Shown: positions 28,109 through 37,427 of the stretch, piece after piece
Layout of the letters: each line of letters begins with the position of its first letter
Position numbering within the stretch: position 1 is the stretch's first letter
Assembly: GCA_913061475.1 (NCBI GenBank)
Contig: CAJXUN010000006.1
Location: 1 to 64,000 of the forward strand
Source: an uncultured Colwellia sp.
GTDB lineage: Bacteria; Pseudomonadota; Gammaproteobacteria; Enterobacterales; Alteromonadaceae
Direction of reading: 5' to 3'
Length of the DNA stretch: 64,000 nt
Position numbers and translations under genes: made by a program
Notes under the pieces: generated by a model
Told to the model about the DNA's origin: nothing
Seen by the model: only the letters and a program-made list of their open reading frames with translations
The model's database searches: none

Positions 28109-29755
28109 TTACAGCCCTGCTGCAACAAAAGCATCGCTCACTAATTTTTGCGCATCGCTAATAATTAACTGTAAATGAGCATCATCAATAAAGCTTTCAG
28201 CATAAATTTTGTAAATATCTTCTGTACCAGAGGGGCGAGCAGCAAACCAACCATTTTCGGTACACACTTTAATGCCACCAATCGCAGCATTGTTACCTGG
28301 CGCGTGTGACAATATTTGCGTGATTTTCTCGCCCGCTAAACTATCAGTAGTAATGGCATCAGGCGTTAATAAAGTAAGCACCTGCTTTTGCTGCAAGTTT
28401 GCTACCGCTTCAACGCGGCCATAACAGGGTTCACCTAATTGTTTGGCAAGTTCTTGGTATAACTGGTAAGGGTCTTTACCGGTTACAGCAATCATTTCAG
28501 CGGCGAGTAAGGTCATTACAAAGCCGTCTTTATCGGTTGTCCAACAACTGCCGTCACGCGCAATAAACGTTGCGCCTGCACTTTCTTCACCGCCAAAGGC
28601 ATAGCTTGAATCATGTAAACCATCAACAAACCATTTAAAACCGACCGGTACTTCTGACAGTGGTCGGTCAATCAGCTTAGCAACACGGTCAATCAATGAA
28701 CTTGAAACCAAGGTTTTGCCAATTTTACAGCTTGCCGGCCAATTTCTGTGGGTCATTAAATAGTGAATAGCTACCGCTAAGTAATGATTTGGGTTCATTA
28801 ACCCGCCTGATTTCGTGACAATGCCGTGGCGATCAAAATCAGGATCATTACCCACCGCAACATCAAATTTATCTTTTAACGCAATCAAACCAGACATGGC
28901 GTAAGGTGACGAGCAATCCATGCGAATTTTACCGTCTTTGTCTAACGGCATAAACGCAAAGCTCGCATCAACTACTGGGTTAACAACATCGAGTTTAATG
29001 CCATATTTTTTCGCGATGACTGGCCAGTAATGAATACCTGAGCCACCAAGAGGATCAACACCAATATGAACACCCTCTTTAGCAATGGCTTCCATATCGA
29101 TGACTTGACTTAATTCATTGACATAAAATTCAATAAAATCTTCGCGAGATAACAATGACGACTTCAAGGCTTGGCTATAATCAGTGCGCTTAACGTCAAG
29201 CATTTCATTGGCAATAATGTCGTTCGCACGTTGCTCAATAACTTTTGTTATTTCACCTTCAGCCGGACCGCCGTGAGGGGGATTATATTTAATGCCGCCA
29301 TCCGTTGGTGGGTTATGTGACGGCGTAATAATAAGGCCATCAGCCTGAACTGATTGAGTTTTGTTGTGAGCAATGATTAAACGCGAAATTACCGGCGTTG
29401 GCGTAAAGCCATCATCCGCTTGAATAACAACAGGAACTTTATTAGCAATTAATACCGAAATAGCAGAAGCAAATGCTGGCTCAGATAAAGCATGAGTATC
29501 TTTACCTAAATACAAAGGTCCTTTAAAACCTTGTGCCTGACGATACTCTGCAACCGCCTGACAAATAGCTTCAATATGATATTCATTAAAACTTAATTTA
29601 CTGGCGTTACCACGGTGACCCGACGTACCAAAGGTTACTTTTTGCTCAGCAATAGCCACATCCGGCGTTTGTAAAAAGTAATCACTGACCAAACGAGCAA
29701 TATTTATTCTGTCTTCTGGTCTTGCAGGTTTACCAGCATGATGATGAATTGTCAT
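28109..29755 (-). CDS. pgm: Phosphoglucomutase (alpha-D-glucose-specific)
   Basis: 548 residues of the alpha-D-phosphohexomutase superfamily. The phosphoserine loop is 'GLIITPSHNPPTDGGIKYNPP', the metal loop 'DPDFDRHGIV', the sugar-binding loop 'GGEESAGATF' and the C-terminal phosphate loop 'ARPSGTEDIYKIYAES'. It interconverts glucose 1- and 6-phosphate, feeding glycogen and surface polysaccharide synthesis. seqA lies directly upstream, the same order as in E. coli. Confidence 0.96.
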   Translation of the reverse strand: MTIHHHAGKPARPEDRINIARLVSDYFLQTPDVAIAEQKVTFGTSGHRGNASKLSFNEYHIEAICQAVAEYRQAQGFKGPLYLGKDTHALSEPAFASAISVLIANKVPVVIQADDGFTPTPVISRLIIAHNKTQSVQADGLIITPSHNPPTDGGIKYNPPHGGPAEGEITKVIEQRANDIIANEMLDVKRTDYSQALKSSLLSREDFIEFYVNELSQVIDMEAIAKEGVHIGVDPLGGSGIHYWPVIAKKYGIKLDVVNPVVDASFAFMPLDKDGKIRMDCSSPYAMSGLIALKDKFDVAVGNDPDFDRHGIVTKSGGLMNPNHYLAVAIHYLMTHRNWPASCKIGKTLVSSSLIDRVAKLIDRPLSEVPVGFKWFVDGLHDSSYAFGGEESAGATFIARDGSCWTTDKDGFVMTLLAAEMIAVTGKDPYQLYQELAKQLGEPCYGRVEAVANLQQKQVLTLLTPDAITTDSLAGEKITQILSHAPGNNAAIGGIKVCTENGWFAARPSGTEDIYKIYAESFIDDAHLQLIISDAQKLVSDAFVAAGL

Positions 29756-29817
29756 TTAAATTCCTTGTCCTTTATAAAAACTTAAGCCGTATTGTTATTC
29801 GATGAACAGCCAGATAA

Positions 29818-30369
29818 CTACAGTAAATCGCGAATATCTTCTACATCTTGTTCGTTATAACCCAAGGCACGACCAACTTCAGTTAACATCATTTTTTTAC
29901 GGGTCGTATTTGAATTAGTGATCACCCAAAATGGGCTATCAGGTATTTGGCGAGGTTTGGTGCTACTGCCACTGGCAGCGAGCTCAGCTTCACTGGCGGC
30001 AAAATATAAACGGTCGCGGCCTCTAATCTGACAAACCGTGGAAAACTGCTGATTATGCACACGATACAAGGCGGCTAAAATCAATAAAAATCGACCAACG
30101 GCACCGCGCTGCATGGCCAGTTCTTCTTTGTTAATGTAATTAAATACCGAGCCATTCGTGTCTAACGCTACAGGAGAATTTTGCGTTTCAACAACCTCTT
30201 TGGCAGTCTCTTCAACAATTTTTGGTTCAGCAGAAACTACCAAATCAGCCGTACTTTCAGTTGGTAACTTAATAAGACGACGTAATATCGACGACGCACT
30301 TTCGCCAATATACTGAGTATTTGAGGCAATATGCTGATAAAGCTCTTCATCTATTTCGATGTTTTTCAT
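29818..30369 (-). CDS. seqA: SeqA, negative modulator of replication initiation
   Basis: 183 residues from ATG 30369. The N-terminal oligomerisation domain '[32 protein letters not shown]' and the C-terminal hemimethylated-GATC-binding domain ('[20 protein letters not shown]', '[21 protein letters not shown]') are clear. The start was moved 12 codons downstream of the longest frame because the family begins here and an AGGG site precedes it. It sequesters newly replicated oriC. It is cotranscribed with pgm and divergent from ybfF. Confidence 0.96.
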   Translation of the reverse strand: MKNIEIDEELYQHIASNTQYIGESASSILRRLIKLPTESTADLVVSAEPKIVEETAKEVVETQNSPVALDTNGSVFNYINKEELAMQRGAVGRFLLILAALYRVHNQQFSTVCQIRGRDRLYFAASEAELAASGSSTKPRQIPDSPFWVITNSNTTRKKMMLTEVGRALGYNEQDVEDIRDLL

Positions 30370-30614
30370 TGATGACCCTAGGGAAATTATTATAGATCGC
30401 GGCAAGATTATACTTACGTTAATAGCAAGTCTCTAGTGGCGATTAACATTTGATGGCTATTTTTTTGCAAATAGTTTTCTAAAACCAGTCATTTATTCGA
30501 TATTAGCCGCGAGGAAATAACCCGCCTTTAAAGCAAATTATTGCATCAAAAGCTAAAAACCCGCACAATTTCGGGCATATAGCCAAACAACACGACGGCA
30601 ACATTGAGAGAGAC

Positions 30615-31385
30615 ATGACTAAGCAATTACACTATCAACAACTTGGCAGCGGTAAAGACATACTATTGATACACGGCCTATTCGGTCGTTTAGAAAACTT
30701 AAATATGGTCGCAAAAACCTTGTCAGAAAATTATCGTGTCACCAGTGTCGATGTGCGTAACCATGGCGATTCATTTCACGATAGCGTGATGGATTACCCA
30801 ACCATGGCGCAAGATGTTGTTAATGTCATGCAGCATTTAGCTATCGACAGTGCGATAGTGCTCGGTCACTCTATGGGCGGAAAAATAGCCATGGAATTAG
30901 CCCTAACCTCTCCCGAATGTGTCGAAAAGCTGATTATTGCTGATATCGCGCCAGTCGAGTACCCACCACACCATAAGCAAATTATTGCCGGTTTACAAGC
31001 AATCGACTTAGCCGCAGTCAAAGTACGTAAGGATGCCGACAACCAGTTATCTCAATATGTTGACGACGTTGGTGTGCGACAATTTTTACTAGGTAATTTA
31101 AGTGCTAACAATGGCCAATTTTCCTTTAAATGCAATATCGAAAATATCGCTAAAAACTACGCAAACATCATGAAAACCTATCAAGGCAACAATACCTACA
31201 ACGCACCTACGTTATTTATTAAAGGCGCAAACTCAGATTATATTTTACCAGAGCATAGAGCTGAAATTGTCCGCTTATTTCCGCAAAGTCGTGCCCGTGT
31301 CATTCAAGGGGCTGGTCATTGGCTACATGCTGAAAAAACCGTTGCCTTTAATCGCAGTGTGATAAGTTTTTTAGCGTCTCGTTGA
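30615..31385 (+). CDS. ybfF: YbfF-type alpha/beta-hydrolase esterase
   Basis: 256 residues. The oxyanion segment is 'LLIHGLFGRLENL', the nucleophile elbow 'LGHSMGGKIAMELAL' (Ser near 99), and the catalytic His 'GAGHWLHAEKT'. YbfF hydrolyses acyl-CoA and other short or long acyl esters. Its place, divergent from seqA and upstream of ybfE-fldA-fur, is the same as in enterobacteria. Confidence 0.92.
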   Translation: MTKQLHYQQLGSGKDILLIHGLFGRLENLNMVAKTLSENYRVTSVDVRNHGDSFHDSVMDYPTMAQDVVNVMQHLAIDSAIVLGHSMGGKIAMELALTSPECVEKLIIADIAPVEYPPHHKQIIAGLQAIDLAAVKVRKDADNQLSQYVDDVGVRQFLLGNLSANNGQFSFKCNIENIAKNYANIMKTYQGNNTYNAPTLFIKGANSDYILPEHRAEIVRLFPQSRARVIQGAGHWLHAEKTVAFNRSVISFLASR

Positions 31386-31532
31386 TCCAGGGCTAATTTT
31401 AAACCGTAAAACTTTGTATACTCGGTGTCATGAAATTGCCTTTAGCCCTGCCTTATATTGGCCTAGTTAACAAAATAATACTGACGAATTACATTCTAGG
31501 GGACAAAATTAATGTGTTTAAAAGCAACGATA

Positions 31533-31541
31533 TGCTATAGT
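31533..31541 (+). promoter_or_regulatory. Extended -10 promoter of the DUF2788-ybfE unit
   Basis: TGCTATAGT (31533-31541) fits the extended -10 TGnTATAAT with one mismatch and lies 26 bases before the DUF2788 start codon. No clear -35 is needed for this class. Confidence 0.45.
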
Positions 31542-31567
31542 GCGCCCTGAAAATTTTAGGGTTAATT

Positions 31568-31789
31568 ATGATAGCAGAACACTTCGAATTAATTGAAACC
31601 ATTGGGTTGAATTTATTTTTTGCTTTTATCTTTATTTTCATTGGGTTATCAATCCATGATGTAATGACTAAAAACGATGTTCCTAAAATGGGAAGAGTAG
31701 TTGTTTATTTTGTATTATTTTTAGGATGTGCCGGTTTTATCGCAAAAGGCATCATTCAGTTTATTTGGGAAAGCCAAGGCGTTGGATAA
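31568..31789 (+). CDS. DUF2788 family small membrane protein
   Basis: 73 residues with two transmembrane helices (about 10-32, 'GLNLFFAFIFIFIGLSI', and 43-65, 'VVVYFVLFLGCAGFIAKGII'). The family is restricted to marine and related gammaproteobacteria and has no known function. It lies 12 bases before ybfE and is probably cotranscribed. Confidence 0.8.
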   Translation: MIAEHFELIETIGLNLFFAFIFIFIGLSIHDVMTKNDVPKMGRVVVYFVLFLGCAGFIAKGIIQFIWESQGVG

Positions 31790-31801
31790 GTAAGTAATAA
31801 A

Positions 31802-32083
31802 ATGGCAAAAGAAGTAGCAGATTTAACAACCATTGACTTATTTAGCGATGAAAAGCGTCCCGGTCGACCAAAAACCAATCCTCATTCACGCAGTGTACAA
31901 GTTAAAATTAACAAGCGTAATCAGGTTAAGCGTGATAAGAACAATGGTTTAAAGCGAGTCGAGTTTAAATTACACTCAAGTGTATTTGAACGTTTAGAAG
32001 CTTTATCAAAAGATAAGGGCATCAGCAGAAGTGAATTAATTGAAGCACTCTTAATTCAATCGCTTGATGCTAACGAATATTAA
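31802..32083 (+). CDS. ybfE: YbfE family, LexA-regulated CopB-like protein
   Basis: 93 residues. The basic N-terminal half ('KRPGRPKTNPHSRSVQVKINKRNQVKRDK') is followed by a ribbon-helix-helix-like C-terminus ('FKLHSSVFERLEALSKDKGISRSELIEALLIQSL'). In E. coli ybfE is an SOS gene located beside fldA. I did not find a convincing LexA box upstream here. It probably binds DNA. Confidence 0.88.
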   Translation: MAKEVADLTTIDLFSDEKRPGRPKTNPHSRSVQVKINKRNQVKRDKNNGLKRVEFKLHSSVFERLEALSKDKGISRSELIEALLIQSLDANEY

Positions 32084-32112
32084 AGTTTAGTTAGCTATAA
32101 AAGGTTAGATTC

Positions 32113-32640
32113 ATGGCAATTGTAGGTTTATTTTTCGGAAGTGACACAGGTAACACCGAAGCCGTAGGCAAAATGATCCAAAAGAAATTGGGTAAAAAAC
32201 TGGTCGATGTAAAAGACATCGCCAAAAGTACCAAAGAAGAAATCGCCGAGTTCGATTTATTAATCTTAGGTATACCTACTTGGTACTACGGTGAAAACCA
32301 ATGTGATTGGGATGATTTTTTACCTGAATTAGAAGAAATTGATTTCACTGATAAATTAGTGGCTATTTTCGGTTTAGGCGATCAAGAAGATTACTCTGAG
32401 TACTTTTGTGATGCTATGGAGCCGTTACGCGATATAGTTGAATCAAAAGGCGCGATTATTGTTGGACATTGGCCAACCCAAGGTTATGAATTCGAAGCGT
32501 CAAAAGGCTTAGTGGATGAAAATACTTTTATCGGCTTATGTGTTGATGAAGACCGTCAACCAGAACTTACTGAAGCACGCGTTGATGCTTGGGTTAAACA
32601 AATTTACGACGAGCTTTGCCTAGCTGAATTAGAAGATTAA
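32113..32640 (+). CDS. fldA: Flavodoxin FldA
   Basis: 175 residues. The FMN phosphate loop 'GLFFGSDTGNTEAVGKMI' and the isoalloxazine loops 'GIPTWYYGENQCDWDDF' and 'GLGDQEDYSEYFCDAMEPL' make this a long-chain flavodoxin. It is a low-potential electron carrier for biotin, methionine and radical-SAM enzymes. It follows ybfE by 29 bases and ends in a strong terminator. Confidence 0.97.
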   Translation: MAIVGLFFGSDTGNTEAVGKMIQKKLGKKLVDVKDIAKSTKEEIAEFDLLILGIPTWYYGENQCDWDDFLPELEEIDFTDKLVAIFGLGDQEDYSEYFCDAMEPLRDIVESKGAIIVGHWPTQGYEFEASKGLVDENTFIGLCVDEDRQPELTEARVDAWVKQIYDELCLAELED

Positions 32641-32673
32641 TTTACTGCTAAATAATAGTTAGTGAAATGAAAA

Positions 32674-32696
32674 GCCAGCATCTCGCTGGCTTTTTT
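32674..32696 (+). terminator. Terminator after fldA
   Basis: GCCAGC (32674-32679) and GCTGGC (32685-32690) with a 5-base loop are followed by six T. Confidence 0.88.
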
Positions 32697-32796
32697 GTCT
32701 ATAGATTCCAAGCATTTTATTGCCTTTAATCTATACGGATAAGTCAAATAAACTTTCTTTCAGCCGCAGATCCTCGACATACCATACCCTTGTTAT

Positions 32797-33237
32797 TTAT
32801 CGAACGAACTTACACATGCCATTGCCCAATGAATCATTGGGCCTTGTTAGATAACCAAAACGACGATAAAAGTTCTCTTTTCCTTTTGCTGACAATAAAC
32901 CGATAGTAGCGCCCTTACTTGCCGTGTTAGCTAAATAAATTTCAAGTTCTTTCATCACAAGCTCACCAATACCCTGCCCTTGACAATCAGGGGCCACAAC
33001 AACGTCTTGGAGATAAAAATACATGGCTCCGTCGCCGACAACGCGCCCCATACCAATGAGTTCATTGAGTTGCTCTTGCTCGTTTTCTCGATAAACAGTG
33101 ACATGAAATAGCGAATTAGCTAAGCTGACTTTAGCGAGGTTTTTATCGGTTTTTCCCCAACCTATTGAGGCACGCAAAGCAATGAAAGCATCAACGGTCG
33201 GGCGCTTGTATTTAATTTGGTAGCTGCTCAATGACAA
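32797..33237 (-). CDS. GNAT family N-acetyltransferase
   Basis: 146 residues with the acetyl-CoA pyrophosphate-binding motif 'VVVAPDCQGQGIGELVMKELE' (R/Q-x-x-G-x-G/A pattern) and a late 'GLLSAKGKENFYRRFGYLTRP'. It acetylates an unidentified amine. The start is TTG with GAGG eight bases upstream; no ATG fits. It interrupts the fldA-fur synteny. Confidence 0.82.
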   Translation of the reverse strand: MSLSSYQIKYKRPTVDAFIALRASIGWGKTDKNLAKVSLANSLFHVTVYRENEQEQLNELIGMGRVVGDGAMYFYLQDVVVAPDCQGQGIGELVMKELEIYLANTASKGATIGLLSAKGKENFYRRFGYLTRPNDSLGNGMCKFVR

Positions 33238-33271
33238 AACGAAAACCTCATGTCTAGCCTAAAGTTACTTA

Positions 33272-35272
33272 TTACTGCTTATTACTAACGGGATTATGTT
33301 TATTTAAAAACACTAACACCTGTTCATAAAACTCATAGCGATTACTGCTATTGAATAAACCATGGCCTTCATTTTTATATTCAAGCCACTGATAGGTTTT
33401 ATTATGTTTATCTAATTGCTCAATTAACACCTCCGCCTGCTCAAGCGGCGTTCTGTCATCTTTTGTGCCATGCGCCAATAATAAAGGCGATTTTAATTTT
33501 TCAATAGCATGAACTGGAGAATGTAATATTTGAATATTTTGCGCGCCAACACTTCTGGTTAAATAACGAGAGTATTTAAGTTCGCTATCTTCAGTTAGCA
33601 GCTCTAAATCATAAATACCTGATGATGCTATAACACACTTAAATAAGTCCGGTTTAATAATATTGCTTTGCAGGGCACTATAACCACCAAAGCCTGCACC
33701 CATAATACAAAGGCGATCCTTATCGATATAACCTTTTTCGACGAGATGATTTACCCCGTCAATAATATCGTATTGTATATTTTCGCCCCATTGCTTATCA
33801 CCAGCTGATTTAAATGTCAGACCGAAGCCTTTTGAACCACGAAAGTTCACTTGCACCACAGCGTAACCTTGCGAAGATAATAGCTGCACTTCAGGATCAA
33901 AGCCCCAATAGTCTCGACTAGACGGCCCGCCATGCACTAATATTACCGCCGGTTTTGCTGTATTATTTTTGCTAAGAGGTAAGGTCAAGTAACCCTGTAC
34001 TGGCGTATTATCACGGGCATTAAATGTAAACGAATATTGTGGCTGTAAACTACTACTATCAAGTGACTGTTTACTCTTTGCCACAAAACTAAGTTGTTGA
34101 GTATTACGATCAAATAAATACCACACCTGTGGTTGTACATCACTGGTCAGTGAAATAAGGGCTTTGCCGTTAACTTCATCATCCCAACTTACGTGCATTT
34201 CATAGCCATTAAAACGCGCCAATAGCTCAGCAAGCTCTTTGGCTTGTAGATGAGTATCATCTAGTATTTTATATTGCGGATATTCATCAAAATACGACAG
34301 TGCAAACGGAATATTTTTGTCATCGAAATAAAGCCAACCGGCATCAGTACCTGCGATGTTATATATAGGGGTCAGTTTTTTATTTTCTGGTTCGAAAAGA
34401 CAAATCGACAAAGTATCATTGCCACAATAGTCTTTCACCATCAGCTGTTTGCTGTCTTTATATTGCCCGATGATGGCAAAATTTGGTGTCGCATCAGCCA
34501 ATGGATACTTAACCCATGATTTATCAGCAAAGCTGTACTGAGCTATGGTGACACTATTTTCGTCATCTACTGTCGTGCGCCATAAACCTTGTGCGCTATC
34601 TAGATAACTTAAACGCGTTGAGTCATGGTCAAGCCTATCACCATCAACTCTTGCTAAGGTTTCTAATTTACCTTTATATATATCTAACTTATATGCCCAC
34701 ATTCCTTCACTTTCATATTGTGATGTAGCAATAACAATATGACGAGGATCATCTTTTAATAAATTAATTATTTTTGGATGAGCAAGATGCTTTTCAAAAT
34801 CAGCTTCTGTTACATTGCTTCTGAGTTTTCCTCGATGAAATAACGAACGCAGGCCAAAAATGAATTCGCCTTCTTCCTCATCGATGTTAATACTGTAAAT
34901 TTCGCCATAATAAGCCTTTCGCTCTTTATTTCTTTGCTTAGAGGAAAGGAAAATCAGTAAACGTTCGTTATTGGCCCATGAATAACGTCCTACCCGATCT
35001 TTTTTTGCGAAATAAATTTGATTAACCGCTTTCATCGTTTTGGTATCAACAATAACGATAACCGGTAAATCATTGTGATTACGAATTAATGCCAGGTGTT
35101 TACCATCAGGGGATAGGCTGACATTTCGATAGTCATCGGTTTGAAAAAACGCTTGTATATTGGCCGTGTTATTTTCTGGTTTAATCGCGCTATCATTGTT
35201 TTCAGCAGCTAAAGAATAAAACGTCGTAAAAGACAACAGAATTAAAATAGTTTTTATTACATTAGTGAACAC
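33272..35272 (-). CDS. S9 (prolyl oligopeptidase) family protein lacking the catalytic serine
   Basis: 666 residues. A signal peptide (about 1-23) is followed by a beta-propeller region (about 40-400, with 'SLSPDGKHLALIRN') and a C-terminal alpha/beta-hydrolase domain (about 420-660, 'PAVILVHGGPSSRDYWGFD'). The nucleophile elbow reads 'GAGFGGYSAL'; the expected GxSxGG serine at residue 527 is Gly (codon GGC at 33692-33694). The acid ('GTKDDRTPLEQAE') and histidine ('NEGHGLFN') remain. AGC to GGC is one base, so it is either a recent loss, a pseudoenzyme or a sequence error. It sits between fldA and fur with two other unrelated genes. Confidence 0.85.
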   Translation of the reverse strand: MFTNVIKTILILLSFTTFYSLAAENNDSAIKPENNTANIQAFFQTDDYRNVSLSPDGKHLALIRNHNDLPVIVIVDTKTMKAVNQIYFAKKDRVGRYSWANNERLLIFLSSKQRNKERKAYYGEIYSINIDEEEGEFIFGLRSLFHRGKLRSNVTEADFEKHLAHPKIINLLKDDPRHIVIATSQYESEGMWAYKLDIYKGKLETLARVDGDRLDHDSTRLSYLDSAQGLWRTTVDDENSVTIAQYSFADKSWVKYPLADATPNFAIIGQYKDSKQLMVKDYCGNDTLSICLFEPENKKLTPIYNIAGTDAGWLYFDDKNIPFALSYFDEYPQYKILDDTHLQAKELAELLARFNGYEMHVSWDDEVNGKALISLTSDVQPQVWYLFDRNTQQLSFVAKSKQSLDSSSLQPQYSFTFNARDNTPVQGYLTLPLSKNNTAKPAVILVHGGPSSRDYWGFDPEVQLLSSQGYAVVQVNFRGSKGFGLTFKSAGDKQWGENIQYDIIDGVNHLVEKGYIDKDRLCIMGAGFGGYSALQSNIIKPDLFKCVIASSGIYDLELLTEDSELKYSRYLTRSVGAQNIQILHSPVHAIEKLKSPLLLAHGTKDDRTPLEQAEVLIEQLDKHNKTYQWLEYKNEGHGLFNSSNRYEFYEQVLVFLNKHNPVSNKQ

Positions 35273-35505
35273 AAAAATTCCTTTTAGTTATTAACTTCAT
35301 CAAGTTGAAGTAATTCATGATTATCTAATAGCCAACCTATCGAAGCAATACTTGCGCGCAAATTTATAGCTTATTGTAAACGTTAAGGTAGTTTTAAAAA
35401 AAAGTGGCTAATAAGACGGATTAGATTGGTAACTTATAACGGAAATATTACTAACTCTACTTTGAGCTTTTCGAGTTAGTTATCACATACATTGAGCTAA
35501 ATACT

Positions 35506-35967
35506 TTAGGTGTATGACGTATTTTTACGGCGAATATATAATTTTCGATTAAGTTTAGCGACCACTTCACCTTCGCTATCTTTTACATAAACAGGAATTT
35601 CAGGCAGGTACTTCTCACCTTGCGCGGTATGCAGCAAAATATCTGCTATCAAGGCGTCAGTGATCAAAAAATCAGCCGTTACCGTGCCTTTACCCGGCTT
35701 GATATAATCAATATCTGCCGACTTATCCCAAACAATATAATCGTTACCTAACCGTGACATCACCATTAACATGCAAAAAGGATCTGTCATGGCGTACAAT
35801 GAACCACCAAAATGCACACCGACTGCGTTTTTATTAAAAACACTCAATTTTAATCGTACTTGTGCTTTGCGAAAATCGTCAGAAATTTCAACAACTCGAA
35901 TCCCTGTAAATAGAAATGGCGGCCAAATATTTAATAATAATTTCATTTGCCAAGCTTTTTTAAACAT
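35506..35967 (-). CDS. DUF4442 hotdog-fold protein
   Basis: 153 residues from ATG 35967, which has AAGGA six bases upstream; the longer in-frame extension lacks a ribosome binding site. 'WPPFLFTGIRVVEISDDFRKAQVRL' and 'GVHFGGSLYAMTDPFCMLMVM' are characteristic of DUF4442, a thioesterase-like fold. The substrate is unknown. It is divergent from fur. Confidence 0.82.
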   Translation of the reverse strand: MFKKAWQMKLLLNIWPPFLFTGIRVVEISDDFRKAQVRLKLSVFNKNAVGVHFGGSLYAMTDPFCMLMVMSRLGNDYIVWDKSADIDYIKPGKGTVTADFLITDALIADILLHTAQGEKYLPEIPVYVKDSEGEVVAKLNRKLYIRRKNTSYT

Positions 35968-36085
35968 ATGATTTCCTTCAAAAGCCATATAAAAATATGA
36001 GTAACCATATAAACCGTATGGTTTATACCTCAAGACTCATCAGACCAGTAAAAGTATTATGACCTTTTAAGCCAATAAAACCAGC

Positions 36086-36104
36086 AAAACTAATAATCAT
36101 TTAC
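36086..36104. promoter_or_regulatory. Possible Fur box upstream of fur
   Basis: The 19 bases AAAACTAATAATCATTTAC match the Fur consensus at 13 of 19 positions, best in the right half (TAATCATT). The location 78 bases before fur fits autoregulation, but the left half is weak. Confidence 0.3.
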
Positions 36105-36181
36105 AACTAGCTCTTTCAACCAAGCGCATAACACCCTATAATTTTCCATAAATTGAAAGCCCGATGTAGAGATTTAAATAA

Positions 36182-36625
36182 ATGCCTGAACAAAATGAAG
36201 AATTAAAAAGAGCCGGATTAAAAATCACCCTACCGCGCATTAAAATATTGGCCATTTTACAAAATCCAAACAACCAACACATCAGTGCTGAAGACGTGTA
36301 CAAGATTTTACTTGAACAGCATGAAGAAATTGGTTTAGCGACAGTTTATCGGGTATTAAACCAATTTGACGATGCGGGTATTGTTACGCGTCATCATTTT
36401 GAAGGCGGTAAATCGGTATTTGAATTAAGTCATAAAAAGCATCATGACCATTTAGTTTGCCTAAAATGCGGTAAAGTTGTTGAGTTTGAAGATGACGTAA
36501 TTGAACAGCGCCAAGAAGATATTGCTAAGTTACATAAAGTAAAACTGACCAATCACAGTTTATATTTGTACGGCGAATGTGAAGATGAAGTTGCTTGTGA
36601 AGAGTACCGTAAAGCGCAATTTTAA
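36182..36625 (+). CDS. fur: Fur, ferric uptake regulator
   Basis: 147 residues. The winged-helix DNA-binding domain ('LKITLPRIKILAILQNP…EEIGLATVYRVLNQFDDAGIV') and the dimerisation/metal domain ('HKKHHDHLVCLKCGKVVEFEDD', C-terminal cysteines) follow Fur exactly. It represses iron-uptake genes when loaded with Fe2+. The fldA-fur neighbourhood is conserved in gammaproteobacteria, though here 3.5 kb separates the two genes. Confidence 0.97.
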   Translation: MPEQNEELKRAGLKITLPRIKILAILQNPNNQHISAEDVYKILLEQHEEIGLATVYRVLNQFDDAGIVTRHHFEGGKSVFELSHKKHHDHLVCLKCGKVVEFEDDVIEQRQEDIAKLHKVKLTNHSLYLYGECEDEVACEEYRKAQF

Positions 36626-36650
36626 CGCTCTGACTAACATTGTAATGCTT

Positions 36651-36684
36651 AAGCCCTCGCTATTCTGTTAGCTAGGGCTTTTTT
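36651..36684 (+). terminator. Terminator after fur
   Basis: AGCCCT-C-GCTA pairs with TAGC-T-AGGGCT (one mismatch) around a 6-base loop, then TTTTTT. Confidence 0.85.
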
Positions 36685-36798
36685 ATTTCCTCTCTTTTAT
36701 ATACGTTCGAAATAATTAACGTATAAACCTAGAAAGTAATGCAAGGTGTGTTATGCAAATATACCGTATCATCGCTCTCCTAGCTTTAAAAAATTTAC

Positions 36799-37401
36799 TT
36801 ATCGATATTGCTGCTGTTTGTAGTGCAGCGATTTTTTTACGACTGGCCATTCGCTTGCAATAATTGAAAATATCACCGTATCTCGTAGCTCACCATCTGG
36901 GTGTATTTTGTGATTACGCAAAACACCATCTTGCTTAGCACCTAACCTAGCAATAGCAGCACGAGATTTATGATTATGCCAATGGGTACGAAACTCAATA
37001 GCAATGGCATTTAATTGCTCAAAAGCATAACCTAGCAACAACAATTTACACTCCGTATTTACTGACGTTCTTTGGTAGGCTTCGCCGTACCAGGTATAGC
37101 CAATTTCAAAACGTCGATGAGTAAAGTCGGCATTACACAGCCGTGTCATCCCGAGTAGCTTACCTGTTTTATTGTCAACAACAACCAATGGCAATGCACT
37201 ACCATCGTGCTTTTGTGCCATCGCAGTTGCCATATAACTATCGATCGTGTTGCTATTAGGTACTTGAGTAAACCAGAGTGACGACATATTACTAGATGCC
37301 GCTAATTGAACTAATTCATTGGCGTGATTCGACATTAATGGCTGAAGTGTTACGGTATCCGAAACCAGTTCAATATCAGCAAATGCTAATGGGTGTCGCA
37401 T
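36799..37401 (-). CDS. GNAT acetyltransferase of the RimJ/RimL type
   Basis: 200 residues. 'VTLQPLMSNHANELVQLAA' near the start, 'RRFEIGYTWYGEAYQRTSVNTECKLLLLGYAFEQLNAIAIEFRTHWHNHKSRAAIARLGA' and 'GVLRNHKIHPDGELRDTVIFSI' are the standard RimJ/L pattern. It likely acetylates a protein N-terminus or small amine. It lies 26 bases downstream of a small membrane-protein gene, probably in one transcript. Confidence 0.85.
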   Translation of the reverse strand: MRHPLAFADIELVSDTVTLQPLMSNHANELVQLAASSNMSSLWFTQVPNSNTIDSYMATAMAQKHDGSALPLVVVDNKTGKLLGMTRLCNADFTHRRFEIGYTWYGEAYQRTSVNTECKLLLLGYAFEQLNAIAIEFRTHWHNHKSRAAIARLGAKQDGVLRNHKIHPDGELRDTVIFSIIASEWPVVKKSLHYKQQQYR

Positions 37402-37427
37402 TAAATTTTTCCCCTAATAAATATTAT

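Noticed and set aside
31386-31801. LexA box expected upstream of ybfE
   Set aside because: No CTGT-N8-ACAG-like sequence could be found in this interval.
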